A DNA stretch of 64,000 bases from Ectobius pallidus (taxonomy: Eukaryota; Arthropoda; Insecta; Blattodea; Ectobiidae): NCBI GenBank assembly GCA_964059195.1, contig CAXKWD010000011.1, positions 15,288,978-15,352,977 on the forward strand. Direction: 5' to 3'. Below the pieces are notes generated by a model. It had not been told where the DNA came from. It searched no databases and worked only from the letters and a program-made list of their open reading frames with translations. Position numbers and translations under genes: made by a program. Positions 44,732 to 55,280 of this stretch are shown here, piece after piece; the first letter of the stretch is position 1, and each line of letters starts with the position of its first letter.

Positions 44732-45160
44732 TTATGCTAAACTTAAATAGGCTATCAGGGATGTATGCGCACACCATCCCTCTACCTCGTGGGGTCTAAC
44801 CCGTTGTTCACAAATTTCTCTAGTGCGACAGATTTTCTCGCATAAAATAGTCTTTGACTGAGCAGCAGACCAATCATGCACTGCTTCTTTCAGTTCTTCA
44901 GATGAGGTGAATCGACCGCCCCTCAATGCCTCTGTAAGTGGACCAAAAAGAAAAGACTCCGATAGAGCGAGATTTGGACTGTATGCCGAACGGTCCAATA
45001 TCTCAAACCCGAGTTTCACAAGAACTAAACTCTGTAAACAGAAGGGGCATGAATGGCTTACTGCTCAAAGACATTATTTTCTCCAGAAGCAATTAAATAG
45101 CTGGAAGAAGTGTACTGAAAAGCAATACAAGTGTAAGGAATCTGCTGCATTATAAATAAA
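44732..45160. pseudogene. Mariner-like transposase C-terminal relics in inverted arrangement
   Basis: On the minus strand (45019-44732) a frame reads LGFEILDRSAYSPNLALSES then FLFGPLTEALRGGRFTSSEE and LKEAVHDW, the mariner C-terminal region. The expected PSDFH-type motif is altered to LSESF, with the catalytic Asp position lost. On the plus strand from about 45046 a second relic reads GHEWLTAQ...LNSWKKCTEKQ, the same distal part in the opposite direction. The two 3' parts therefore face outward from a core of about 160 bp. No TIRs or TA boundaries were fixed. Confidence 0.65.
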
Positions 45161-45305
45161 TTATAAAAATCGTGTGCGAATAATTTTTACTTGCCCTCTT
45201 ATCTCTTTACTATATGTGATATGAAGCCAAGCACTAGCTTATCAACAGCCTTGCCGTTAACTTGCAGTTCTGTATTACAGGCAACTTAGCTTCTTGGCTT
45301 AGCTT

Positions 45306-45600
45306 CTTGGCGTGGTCTCGTGGTTAGCGTCGCTGGCTACAGATTCGAACGCACGGCTTCAATCCCCATGTTCTGAGGTAGGAAGGTCTGGAACAGGGTG
45401 CACTCAGCCTTGCGACTCAAACTTGATTAAGAAGTAGCTACTTCGGCCATGGAAACCATCATTAACGGCCATGGGTGTCGGCATGCTGACCACATGCCCC
45501 TATTGCTGCTATGTGCCTATGGTAGATGATGCAACGGTCGGATGTAGGCCTACTCACCTCAGGGATTCAGCACCAAAGAGTTTAGTTTAGTTTTTCGTTT
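45306..45600 (+). mobile_element. tRNA-derived SINE, family A
   Basis: Head GTGGTCTCGTGGTTAGCGTC then GCTGGCTACAGATTC. The body matches the 17195 copy (GTTCTGAGGTAGGAAGGTCT, TGTCGGCATGCTGACCACAT, CTATGGTAGATGATGCAACG) and ends AGTTTAGTTTAGTTTTTCG. The B box is degraded. Confidence 0.9.
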
Positions 45601-46544
45601 CGTGGTGCAACCATGTAGGCATACTGTATTTTGCCCTCTTGCTTTCTCATGAAACTATTTGATCATAAGTTAGGAAAAGAAATGTTCAAATTAATTGATT
45701 AAAAATTAAGTTCTGCAGAAGAATTTTGTCTTCGGGGTAATCGAACCAGGGATCTCTGCTTCGAAGTACTTTAATGCCAAGACCATTCACCTCCCGTAAT
45801 AAGTATCCAATTTCATTCCAAATATTCCTCTAGACCCATAACGATTTCCCAACAGATACTCGATCATCTGGAATTCTAGAAAGTAGCGACGAGGCATCTA
45901 ACTTTGATGCTTAAAATATATTGTGGGGTATTAAGTTAACCAAGACCTTTACAGGCTGACTGACAGGTTTTCAGTCTTACCTCACTGGAGAGATACAGAA
46001 CTTACTAGTAAATCTGTCAACAGTAGACCTCGCTTCCAAAAAGTCCTTATACCTGCGTCGTTTTTAGTTACTTTAATGAACTTTTATACCAGACTGGAAG
46101 AAAATCGAATAACTGTAACGCCTTTCGTCGTGACTGCGAAAAAACAAATTTACGGACAAACGGACGAATTGCCGGTAAACTATTACAGTTGCGTAAAAGA
46201 TGTACAAGAACAAGCAATAGGATATTTTACATTCGAAAGTGGAAGTATAGCTATCTTACTATAATTTGTATAGCATGAACCGTTTGGCTATAATCGTTGA
46301 AAGAAGCAGAACATCACAAGAAACGGAACCATTAAAAAGTCCACTATCTTAACACGGAATCATAATATAAATCTTTACGCATACGTCGCTTTTATATACT
46401 TCAAGGAACATTCAAGCCAAACTGGGAAAAAAAATCGAAGACTATTTTGGTCGTAACTGTAAATTTAAAGTCAAACAGACGAAATACCGAGTTCAACACA
46501 GGACCTCGTTTCAGTCGGTTAATTAAATTCTGTACACGAATGTT
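45601..46544. other. Spacer with a tRNA-like scrap and a diverged duplication
   Basis: Minus strand 45800-45725 has AGATCCCTGGTTCGATTACC, a B-box-like element from an unclassified SINE. Sequence at 46080-46180 (TATACCAGACTGGAAGAAAA...) is repeated with divergence at 46395-46500. A 62-codon frame in the first copy has no motif. Confidence 0.45.
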
Positions 46545-46640
46545 TGGCATGGCACGTCCTAGGGGAGCCGTTTGGTATTGGCATCAGCGTACCAAACTGA
46601 AAACCAGAGTTCGATTCCTGCCCAGGAAAAATGTTCCTCT
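46545..46640 (+). mobile_element. tRNA-like SINE head remnant
   Basis: GGAGCCGTTTGGTATTGGCA and CCAGAGTTCGATTCCTGCCC look like A and B boxes of a tRNA-derived SINE. Its downstream part is cut by the hAT MITE beginning at 46645. Confidence 0.5.
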
Positions 46641-46644
46641 ATAG

Positions 46645-47603
46645 CAGTGGTTCCCAACCTTTTTCAGCTGGCGAACCACCTTTCCTTATCGGAATACCTC
46701 CACGGTCCATCGGTCCATGGTGGAGTAAAAAACCTTATTTGTATCGTATCCCTTCCTTATGTATAGTCACCGCTTTTAAAGGATCCTCAGGCGGCAACCC
46801 TCTAATTTAGTATCTCAACCCCAACCCTAACTAAACCCTCCATAAACACCCCATAAACATCTTGGGGTTGAAAAGCCGAAATGGAAGGAAGGGAAATGTT
46901 GGCGCGTGCCTAAGCATAAGATTCGCATTGTTGCCACAGTTTAAAAACCTTGCAGCTGATTTCCACAAATCTGGAGAAACAACACAAGTGACATTGCAAC
47001 AAGGCCTGACCTGGTGGCAGGGACCACCGCATTTGTTTAGGGGTGGGTAGACCCTAATAATCTTTTCCAGATGAGGTAAGTGGTCCGACTTAAAAGCTTT
47101 TAGGGGTGGGTAGACCCTAATAATCTTTTCCAGATGAGGGGAGTGGTCCGACTTAAAAGCGTTCCGCTCGCTTTGTAGCCGAGTGGGGTTCGTTTGGGCG
47201 CGAAGACTATATATATAATTTACCATCAAATAATGCATATATATAAGCTTATATATGCTTTTTTAAAGATACAGATTGATTATTGATAAACAATTAGTGT
47301 TCTGATTTGAAAATGGTTGACATAATATAAGCACTTTATAGCAAAACAGTTATTTATTTAACAATAGATATATGTTTGCAATATATGTAGTGGTTTCATA
47401 CTCACTAACAAGTGTTTCTAGGTGAAGATAAAAACTACATTTATAAAAGTACACAAAGAATCAAGAAAACAATAAAAACACATTTTGATTTGCTTCGATT
47501 CTTTTTATCTTTTCTGATAGTTTATTCGATGGTTTCTGATAGTTTTAGGATCGAGTCGCGACCCACCTGTAACCCTTCCCGATCCACCGGTTGGGAACCG
47601 CTG
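46645..47603. mobile_element. hAT-type MITE with perfect 8-bp TSD
   Basis: Termini CAGTGGTTCCCAACC and inverse CAGCGGTTCCCAACCGG. The 8-bp duplication CTCTATAG is perfect (46637-46644, 47604-47611). A 67-bp tandem repeat lies inside at about 47036-47160, containing AGGGGTGGGTAGACCCTAAT. No transposase frame remains. Confidence 0.95.
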
Positions 47604-47611
47604 CTCTATAG

Positions 47612-48464
47612 AATTTAATACACGTATTTCCCCATACATTCAGGAAGTAGAACGACAACGGCTAAATGACAGTACTAAGGACCTACAGTGTTTTGCAGAT
47701 GACAAGCTGTTTGTCTTTCTCCTGCTTAGATACGCGGTCCAATCAGATACGGCGAGACGGAGGGAAGACTCTTACTGCTAGCGGCATTTCGTTAGCTCGT
47801 ACACGTTATTGGCGGTGGAGGAAATGGCTTCTCATTTGAAAAATACTGTAGTTGAGGTATGAATCCAGAAGCTTCGAAATCAACCAAAAGCTTATCCTAT
47901 GAAGTAATCCCCAACAGAATCTGCCTCTGGTAATTTTCAGCAGCTACAACATTCACAGGAAAAAAGTGCGGAACTACCACAACATCCCAGAAAGCAAGAA
48001 TGATTGTCAGTTTAATCGATATGTTTACTTATAATTACTGCGTTGTATGGCGGGATTTACATAACGAATGACGTCACAACATGATGTAATTCAGAGAATC
48101 GCGTCACACGGCATAACGGCAGACAGTGGGATCTTCCCATGCGGTCACTTCCAGGGGCTTTCCGATAAGCAAGTCATAAAAGCTTACTCTGTGACTAACC
48201 TACATCTCATATAATTATATAACAAATTCCTACTTTAAACCTTATTACTTATAAATGATCAATTACGATATTACAATAATGTATAGGAATTTTGTCAAGA
48301 CCTGTATCGTCTTCTGACTAGGAATGAAAAACGAGATGTCTTTACGCATAATCTCCCACGCAGATTATTCATTTAATATAAACTAGTAATTATTAGTATT
48401 ATTAGTATGATTAGTAATTATAGTACATGAAAATATGCATATAGCCTAGTTATTTACTTATTAC
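47612..48464. other. Spacer, nothing recognised
   Basis: No gene or repeat boundary identified. Confidence 0.45.
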
Positions 48465-49040
48465 CAGGGCCCGGATTTTGATAACCTAAAAATACTTACA
48501 AAAATGATCTATACAATGACCGGAAAAATACAGAAAAATGATCCAAAAATGTATGTGAAAATGCTAGCTTATTCATCGGATTTGTGTCTATTCTAACATT
48601 AATGTTTTGACCCCATTATGTAGGCTTATAATTAGCTAATTAGCATATATAGTTAAATGCAAACAGCATACACCGTCTTTCAGTATCCAAATTAAAATTA
48701 TAACAAGATCTATTTAATTATGATTATTTAGAGTTCACATAATGTTAAATGTAATTAAATGCACAAAAACTACATATAATGCAAGAAACAACACAAAATG
48801 AAAAAATAATGACTTTAAAATTAGAAAATGACCTAAAAATATGAAATGTGGGAATAAAAGACCATAAAGCGGTCAAAAAATGACCACAAAATCTCTTTGA
48901 ATTCTAAAAATGACATAAAAATGAAAAATGGGAAAATATGACCAAAAATGACCCTAAAAATTGGGCAACTACATGAACTAGTGGGCAACGTCCATGATGT
49001 ACCAGTTAAAAGATGATATGTCATCAAAATCCGGGCCTTG
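48465..49040. mobile_element. hAT-type MITE, family C, copy 2
   Basis: Left end CAGGGCCCGGATTTTGATAA and right-end inverse CAAGGCCCGGATTTTGATGA. The interior matches 7148-7880 (for example GGGCAACGTCCATGATGTAC at 48983) but lacks the 139-bp insert. Flanking 8-mers (CTTATTAC, CTAATATA) no longer match well. Confidence 0.85.
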
Positions 49041-51345
49041 CTAATATACAATGACAATATACAATACAATTGTTTATTTATTTTTAGTTTACTCTGTTAT
49101 TATTATAGATTTAATTAATATTGCACGATCTCATGCTGCTGTATGTCTTATCAATCTTCCAATGCGCATGTAGGGTCTGTGGGACTAGACAGATTTTTAA
49201 GTCTTACGCAATTCATGAAAGTATCAGTTATTGGATTTACAGCCTTCGCGACATATCAATGGGTATTTTAGTACACATATATAGGCCTACACCTAGTATT
49301 TAAAAAAGAAACTTAATATACAAATCACTACAGCTCGAAATATGCTTAGCCCCTTTCGATAGGTAAAAGGGAATCTTATAAAACACCAAAATAAAATTTG
49401 TTGAATCTACATACAGCGCAAATTTTAGTGGCTAAACTTTTCTGTAATCAAATTTAATCCATTACTGTGGCATAAGGTGGGCAAGTCGTTACAACAATGT
49501 AATTTGGGAAAATCGTTGTGCATTGTGCTCTAGAATATCCTTCTGATGGGCACAATGGGTCTTCAAAGGCCCCATGGTTTTTACATAATATCTGTTGAAT
49601 TAATTTTTTTTTAATTTCCAGCCTCTCTGATATAATTGGAGTCTTTCAGCGCACGAATACAATTAAATGTTTTCAGAACATATGATGTATAAAGTACAAC
49701 ATCCGAAACTTGGCTCAGCTTTCTCAGACACATAAGGAACCAAGATAAAATAGTATACAATAAAATTTTACATAAATCAAGTGCTTAGTTCTAAAGGCTT
49801 CATAATAAAGATGTTGAATGGGATTGCATCAATAGCTTCATAAGAACTCTAGATAATAGTCAGTTTAAAAAAATTATTAGTGTCTTCAAAAAACTTGACT
49901 TCACATTCATGTATTATTTTCAAAGTTCCAGCAGATACCAAAGATACCAGTGTAAGATACTTATAATAATAATAATAATAATAATAGAATATTTTTGTCA
50001 TGAAACTTTTTCAGCAATAGTCAACGTCAGAATACAATTCTAAACTTAGATGTACTAAAGTACATATTAAAATACAATAAATTCAGTTTCGAAAAATTCA
50101 TCAACAGTGTAAAGGGGATTATCAACAAGTAATTTGTGTAATCTGACTTTAAAAGGAGATTCTTTTAAATTTATACTTAGCTTATTATAGGCCTACATCT
50201 TTATTCCGAGAATTGAATAAGAGTTTTGTGACTTGGACAATCTTTGATAAAGCACATCTATACTTGCCCCATTTCTACTCTTGTAGTTGTGTATATCGCC
50301 CCTCAATACTATTTTTGAAACTTTGTTTCTAACATATAATAATGCATTATGAATATATATATTTACTACTGTTAGACACTGCAATTTAATGAATAAGGGT
50401 TTGCAAGGGACCAATTTTTCTGAATCAGTTAATATTCTATTACTCTTTTTCTGCAAGAGTAAAATTTATTGTACAGTACATGGCAGCTTTTTCCCTACAA
50501 CAGAATTCCGTAAGAAATGATACTTTGAAAGAAAGTAAAATATGCTGGCCTTACATAACTAAATGGAACATGATTAGATATGTATGTAGGTACTGTATGT
50601 GCCAGTGACGTAACAGAGCAAAGTTGGGCCCCCAGTTTCATTTTGGCCCTCTAACAACACGAAACATGTCCACTGGGCCGTCCCGTCGATTTGTGGGGCT
50701 AGTGAGGTACTGTAGGTGAGAGTTCTATATCTATCGAGAATAATTATACGCCAACTCTTTTTCCTATGGCGCTGGGCCTGGGACGACTGCCTCACTAGCC
50801 CCTTGCTTGGTCCTTTATGTTCAAGCATATGGGTTCAGTAGCATGTCTTCGGGTGCACGAAACAAAATTCGATAGGTTGACCGGACCTCGGAGGCATTAA
50901 AACTTGCCTGTATTATTATAACCGGCAGGAGGTATTATTATAATTTTAATTATTACCGTTATTATTACCATTCACACCGCTCTCTCCTAGCATATCGTAA
51001 CTTCCCACAACCTTCCATCTCAAATCATAAATTTTACTCCTTGATTTTTTCTGGTTCAACTTTTTCTTAGCGTTTTCATTCACTTTATTTTCCCCTTTAG
51101 TCAAATGATTACAGTAATATTTATCTATGCATCAACAGTATGTACTCTTCGGTATACTCAGATTTCTTCCATCTTACCTTTTACATTTCTTTCTTCAGGG
51201 GTACCTACCCCCCTAGCTTCATGACTCACCTCCCCAGTTTCATAAAAAGTAACCTCCCCCCCCCAAACTCCTTATAGCACCAATCTCACGAAAAGAAACC
51301 CCCCGTTACAAAATAATGGAATAACTGTAGGCCTACTCTACAACT
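49041..51345. other. AT-rich spacer
   Basis: Contains an (AAT)n tract at 49965-49986 and short frames without motifs (49121-49303, 50193-50456, 50574-50828). CCAGTGACGTAAC at 50601 resembles a hAT-type end but no partner was found. C-rich runs occur at 51240-51310. Confidence 0.4.
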
Positions 51346-51475
51346 TCGGGGGTAAAGGCGGCCGGTGCGTGACAACCTTACCACTTTCACGTTCCGAATG
51401 TTTAAAATCTGGGAGCCTCAACCTCCGGGTACCCTCTGGGCCTCCATGGCCTAAATAGGGAACACTATACTTTTT
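51346..51475 (+). mobile_element. SINE family B, 3' half
   Basis: GTAAAGGCGGCCGGTGCGTG, ACCTTACCACTTTCACGTTC and AGGGAACACTATACTTT match the 3' half of the complete copy. The 5' half is missing. Confidence 0.8.
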
Positions 51476-51639
51476 TTACTACTCTAAAACTTCTTCCGGA
51501 GGAAAACCACAATAACATTAAACTCATACGTCTTTCTTTCGATTTATTATTTAAAAAGTGTCAGAGAAAAAACATGTTTATTGAGGCTGCTTTTACATTA
51601 TATATACATAACTGATAACAAAATGATTACAGAATTAAT

Positions 51640-52070
51640 TCTAAGGCAGAGGCGCCGACCTGAAAATATTTGGGGGGGGGGAAGAATTAGATTTTTAGTA
51701 GTTGTACATAGGCCTTATATGATAAAAGCTCAAATGTTGGGGGAGGGCAGAAAGTACTTGGCCTCTCCGAAGTCACCGTCTATGTTGCAAGACAAGTTTA
51801 AGAAGAATTGAATGTTTTAATTGGTTATAAATAAATGCGTTTCGCTAACTATGATTACAACTACAGTTTACGAGTTGTACAGTATATTTTATTCACTTCT
51901 AAAGAATAAGATCTTTCCTTCATCTTTTGAAATTATAAAATCTGACATTTTTTTACTTTTAACGTATAAAATGCTAATTTTGCAACAGTTTTCACCCCCT
52001 CCCAGAAATTTCAATGACGCCCTCTGCGCCTTAATCCCTCCCCCTTTTGGGCACCTCTGGTTTCTTTCGT
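51640..52070. mobile_element. Candidate inverted-repeat element
   Basis: AAGGCAGAGGCGCCGACCTG with a G-rich run at the left faces an imperfect inverse (AAGGCGCAGAGGGCGTCATT) at about 52011-52033. Similarity is patchy and no target duplication was found. Confidence 0.3.
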
Positions 52071-52209
52071 TCCTTTTCTTTATTGATCCTATTTTCTAAT
52101 TAATGATTTTATCATAATTTATGTAAAAAATGTCACCACATGAAAGGACTTCCATTTGTGGTAGAGAATACTCAATAGCATACTTATTAGCAAGAAAGTT
52201 AAAAAAATA

Positions 52210-52375
52210 GCTGTGGAAGCCCTTAGAGCGCCAGGAGGTCGAGGATTCCAGGTGGTAAGGTTAACCCTAGGACTTCTCCTGGAACTAATTTCTGTTAAAG
52301 GCTGAATCGACCCCAGGGCAATGGTGCCACCAGAAGAGTTCGGCCAATTGAAAAACCATGATGAACTTACTCTCC
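52210..52375 (-). mobile_element. SINE family B, internal part
   Basis: Inverse complement includes TTTTCAATTGGCCGAACTCT, GGTCGATTCAGCCTTTAACA and TCGACCTCCTGGCGCTCTAA. The tRNA-like head and 3' end are lost. Confidence 0.75.
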
Positions 52376-52527
52376 TCTAAGAAAATGCTGAATTACATTT
52401 CTTCCTTTCTCCTTCCTTAGATCTGGAGTTTTGTCTTCATCCTTTAGTTCTCTCGCATTCATCCTTTCTTCCTCTCTTTCAATTCGTCTACAAACTTAAC
52501 TCCTCACTGTGACTTTATAATAATCAT

Positions 52528-53060
52528 CAGGACCCGAATTCTGATGACCTAATATTGTTTGAAAAATGACCTATAAAATGACCTTAAATTTTAAAGATAA
52601 TGACTTAATAATTATAAAGAATGACCTAAAATTGATATTTTATTTTAAAAAAATACTGTACACACTAAGTAGTTGTAGACTAATTTGTACGTAATTGAAA
52701 AAACTGCAAATGCAGAAAGGATGTTGTAGGTCTAAGAAAGCTTGTAAATCCTACCTTATTTAGGATTGCAGTAAATTACTATCAGCATACGGAGATTATT
52801 GAAGGTATAGAAGTTAATATACTCAATGTAAATGCATGAAAATGACTATATAAGGAAGCAAATGACACGAAAATGACAAAATAATTATGTAAAATTGAAA
52901 TAAATTCCCTAAAAATATAAAATTGCACAAAATGACAAAAAATGACTTAATAAAAATGAATTTCTGTAATCTAGAGGCTATGATTAGGATTTATCTACAA
53001 GTTGGCAATGCATATGCAGCATCAATAAAAAGATGACATGTCATTAAAACCCGGGCCCTG
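52528..53060. mobile_element. hAT-type MITE, family C, copy 3, with perfect 8-bp TSD
   Basis: The 8-bp duplication ATAATCAT is perfect (52520-52527, 53061-53068). Ends are CAGGACCCGAATTCTGATGA and inverse CAGGGCCCGGGTTTTAATGA. The interior is rich in AAAATGAC-type repeats and has no frame. Confidence 0.93.
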
Positions 53061-53068
53061 ATAATCAT

Positions 53069-53740
53069 ATACACAGTTCATTCATTTCACCTGTCATCCA
53101 CGCAGCAGCAGTTATTTTAGATATAACTTATCTTCATTTTCCATATTTCTTCATGTCTTGGTACCTTCTAAGAGAATTTCTATCATTTCATTCTGAAGTC
53201 TACTTCTCCATCCGGCCATGTTCGTGTCTCATTAGCTCCTCCACTCCATTATATTTTCATTTATTTCTACCTGTCTTTCAATGTCTTTCTTTTCCCCTTT
53301 TCACTATTTCTTTCTATCAGTCTACCTTCAGTGCCATATTGCTATCTTAGTTCCTTCCGTCCGCAAATCCAGGATGTTCCATCTTCTTTCCCTTTTTATC
53401 TTGCTACCATACACGATTCTTGCTTTCTCACTTTACTTGCAAGAAGTTTATTTATTCATTCGCTTGTTTGTGTGTTGTGGCTTCCTCCCGGATGAGCTGA
53501 GGCCGAGAGTGAAGGTAACAAAACAAAGAGTACACATACAGGCAGAGAATCTAGGTCACTTTCTCCGTGGTCGTGAGAGTTGGCGACCCCAAAACACATG
53601 CCATGTGATGCCACCGAGCTTTCTCTGCTCTGCTACCACTCTACCACTTTACCACTCCATCTGAACTTGACCACGAACCTCGCTAGCTTACGTCATTACA
53701 GCTTCTAAAAATAGTAGCAATAATAACAGTAACATCGATA
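53069..53740. other. Spacer with unassigned frames
   Basis: A 127-codon frame at 53281-53664 begins with hydrophobic residues and has no motif. It may be fortuitous in a T/C-rich stretch. Not called a gene. Confidence 0.35.
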
Positions 53741-53748
53741 GTAATAAC

Positions 53749-54572
53749 TAGGGCCGGATTTGAAGGTTTTAACCTATTTTTCCCCAGCTTCCTAATTAGA
53801 AGATTTTAATATACTTTTCTCTTGATTCATGTCCCTTACTTCCGAATATATTAATCTTATAGAAAATAAAAAGGGCTAAATCGGACTGAAGGCCCTAAAA
53901 GGGGCTAATGAGGACTTCTGCTGAAAAACTAGGGGATAAAGAGGATTTTTGCACAAAAACGCGATTATTTCATAGATTTTCAAATTAATGAAAAGGAAAA
54001 TAAATATGTGAATTTGTGCATTTTAAGAAAAGACATAATATAAACAAATTTATACAACGCACTCAAATTAGCAATGTATATATCGCTTGTCTTTGTAAAT
54101 CGAAAATGGGCCACCTCGCCGTCGCAGAAATGAAACTTGAGCCGTCTGCAATACTTTGAAATCTGCAACTAATCCACTGTCGTTTCAACTTTCAAATTAC
54201 AACTTGCCGACCAACGACAGTGAAGTATATTAAAGAAGCAAATTCGTGACACTCGAATTTGCTTAATTTTGTATATCGGAAGTGAATTGAGTGGTGTATT
54301 GAGTAATTGTGTCATTAAAGGGTAAATAATTATCTCAATTGTTTATGCTATTTTTCGAGTGCCGATATAAGGAATAGTTACTTGTTTATTTTGTTTTTAA
54401 AAACTAAAGAAAAAGTGTCAAAATTATAATACAATTTTCGGTGTTAATATTAGTGTTCATTATATGTTTTATTAAGACTGCTAAAATAGATTGTTTAAAG
54501 CTTAAAAAGGGCTATTCCACGAAAATAAAAGGCTAAAATACCTTTTATAAAAGCCTAAAAATCCGGGCCCTA
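53749..54572. mobile_element. hAT-type MITE, family A, copy 2, with perfect 8-bp TSD
   Basis: The 8-bp duplication GTAATAAC is perfect (53741-53748, 54573-54580). Left end TAGGGCCGGATTTGAAGG and right inverse TAGGGCCCGGATTTTTAGGC. It aligns with 24435-25235 throughout, including a short minus-strand frame (53980-54168) of unknown meaning. Confidence 0.95.
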
Positions 54573-54580
54573 GTAATAAC

Positions 54581-55280
54581 TATTAATTTGTGTTTTAGGT
54601 TTTAGTCAGTTATTCCAAACGATTACTTAAATTATTAGTGCATGAGTATAATCGATTCATAATTATTAATCAAATATTCGAACCGATCAAAATAAATTTA
54701 TTGCAGTTAATAACTTATAACTGCAAGTTCCGGGTAAAAATATAGCTGTTTTCATCCAGAAGTTGAAGAATGTCCAGAAATAACTGAGTTATGTTGTTCA
54801 GAAGCACAGCAGACTTGTTATACTCTAGCTATAAATAAATAATACTGGTACAAATTCCCCTTAAATTTCTTCAAACTATAACTGTAAGATTACATTCTTC
54901 TTTTGTCTTGGCTAGTGTCAAATGTTCAATTCCTGGACAGTTCTTTAGGCCTGTACTTCATTTGTCCATCGACTAAGTAAGGTGTGATTTAGCTATAGGC
55001 ATAGAGAATCTAACCTATAAGGACCTACAAATCCGGGCCCTAGTTATAAGCTATTCATTTCGTACACAAACTTGCCACACGAATAATACGACTTCGAGTG
55101 AGGCTGAAACAATTGAATGCGCACTACTGCAATGCAATCGTGTATTTTACACGTGAATATTAGGGCAGAGGAAGTTGTGTGGTTCACGCCAGACTTTTTT
55201 AAACTAAAACTACCAAGTGTTGATTAATCAACCCCCTTAACGCAGGGTTCTGCTTTGTCCAATTCGAATATACTATAGAC
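54581..55280. other. Spacer with a solitary hAT-type end
   Basis: At 55018-55045, CCTACAAATCCGGGCCCTA is a family A-like right end with no left partner, suggesting a deletion derivative. Otherwise nothing recognised. Confidence 0.45.

Noticed and set aside
49965..49986. (AAT)n tract as a LINE tail
   Set aside because: No LINE 3' sequence is next to it.
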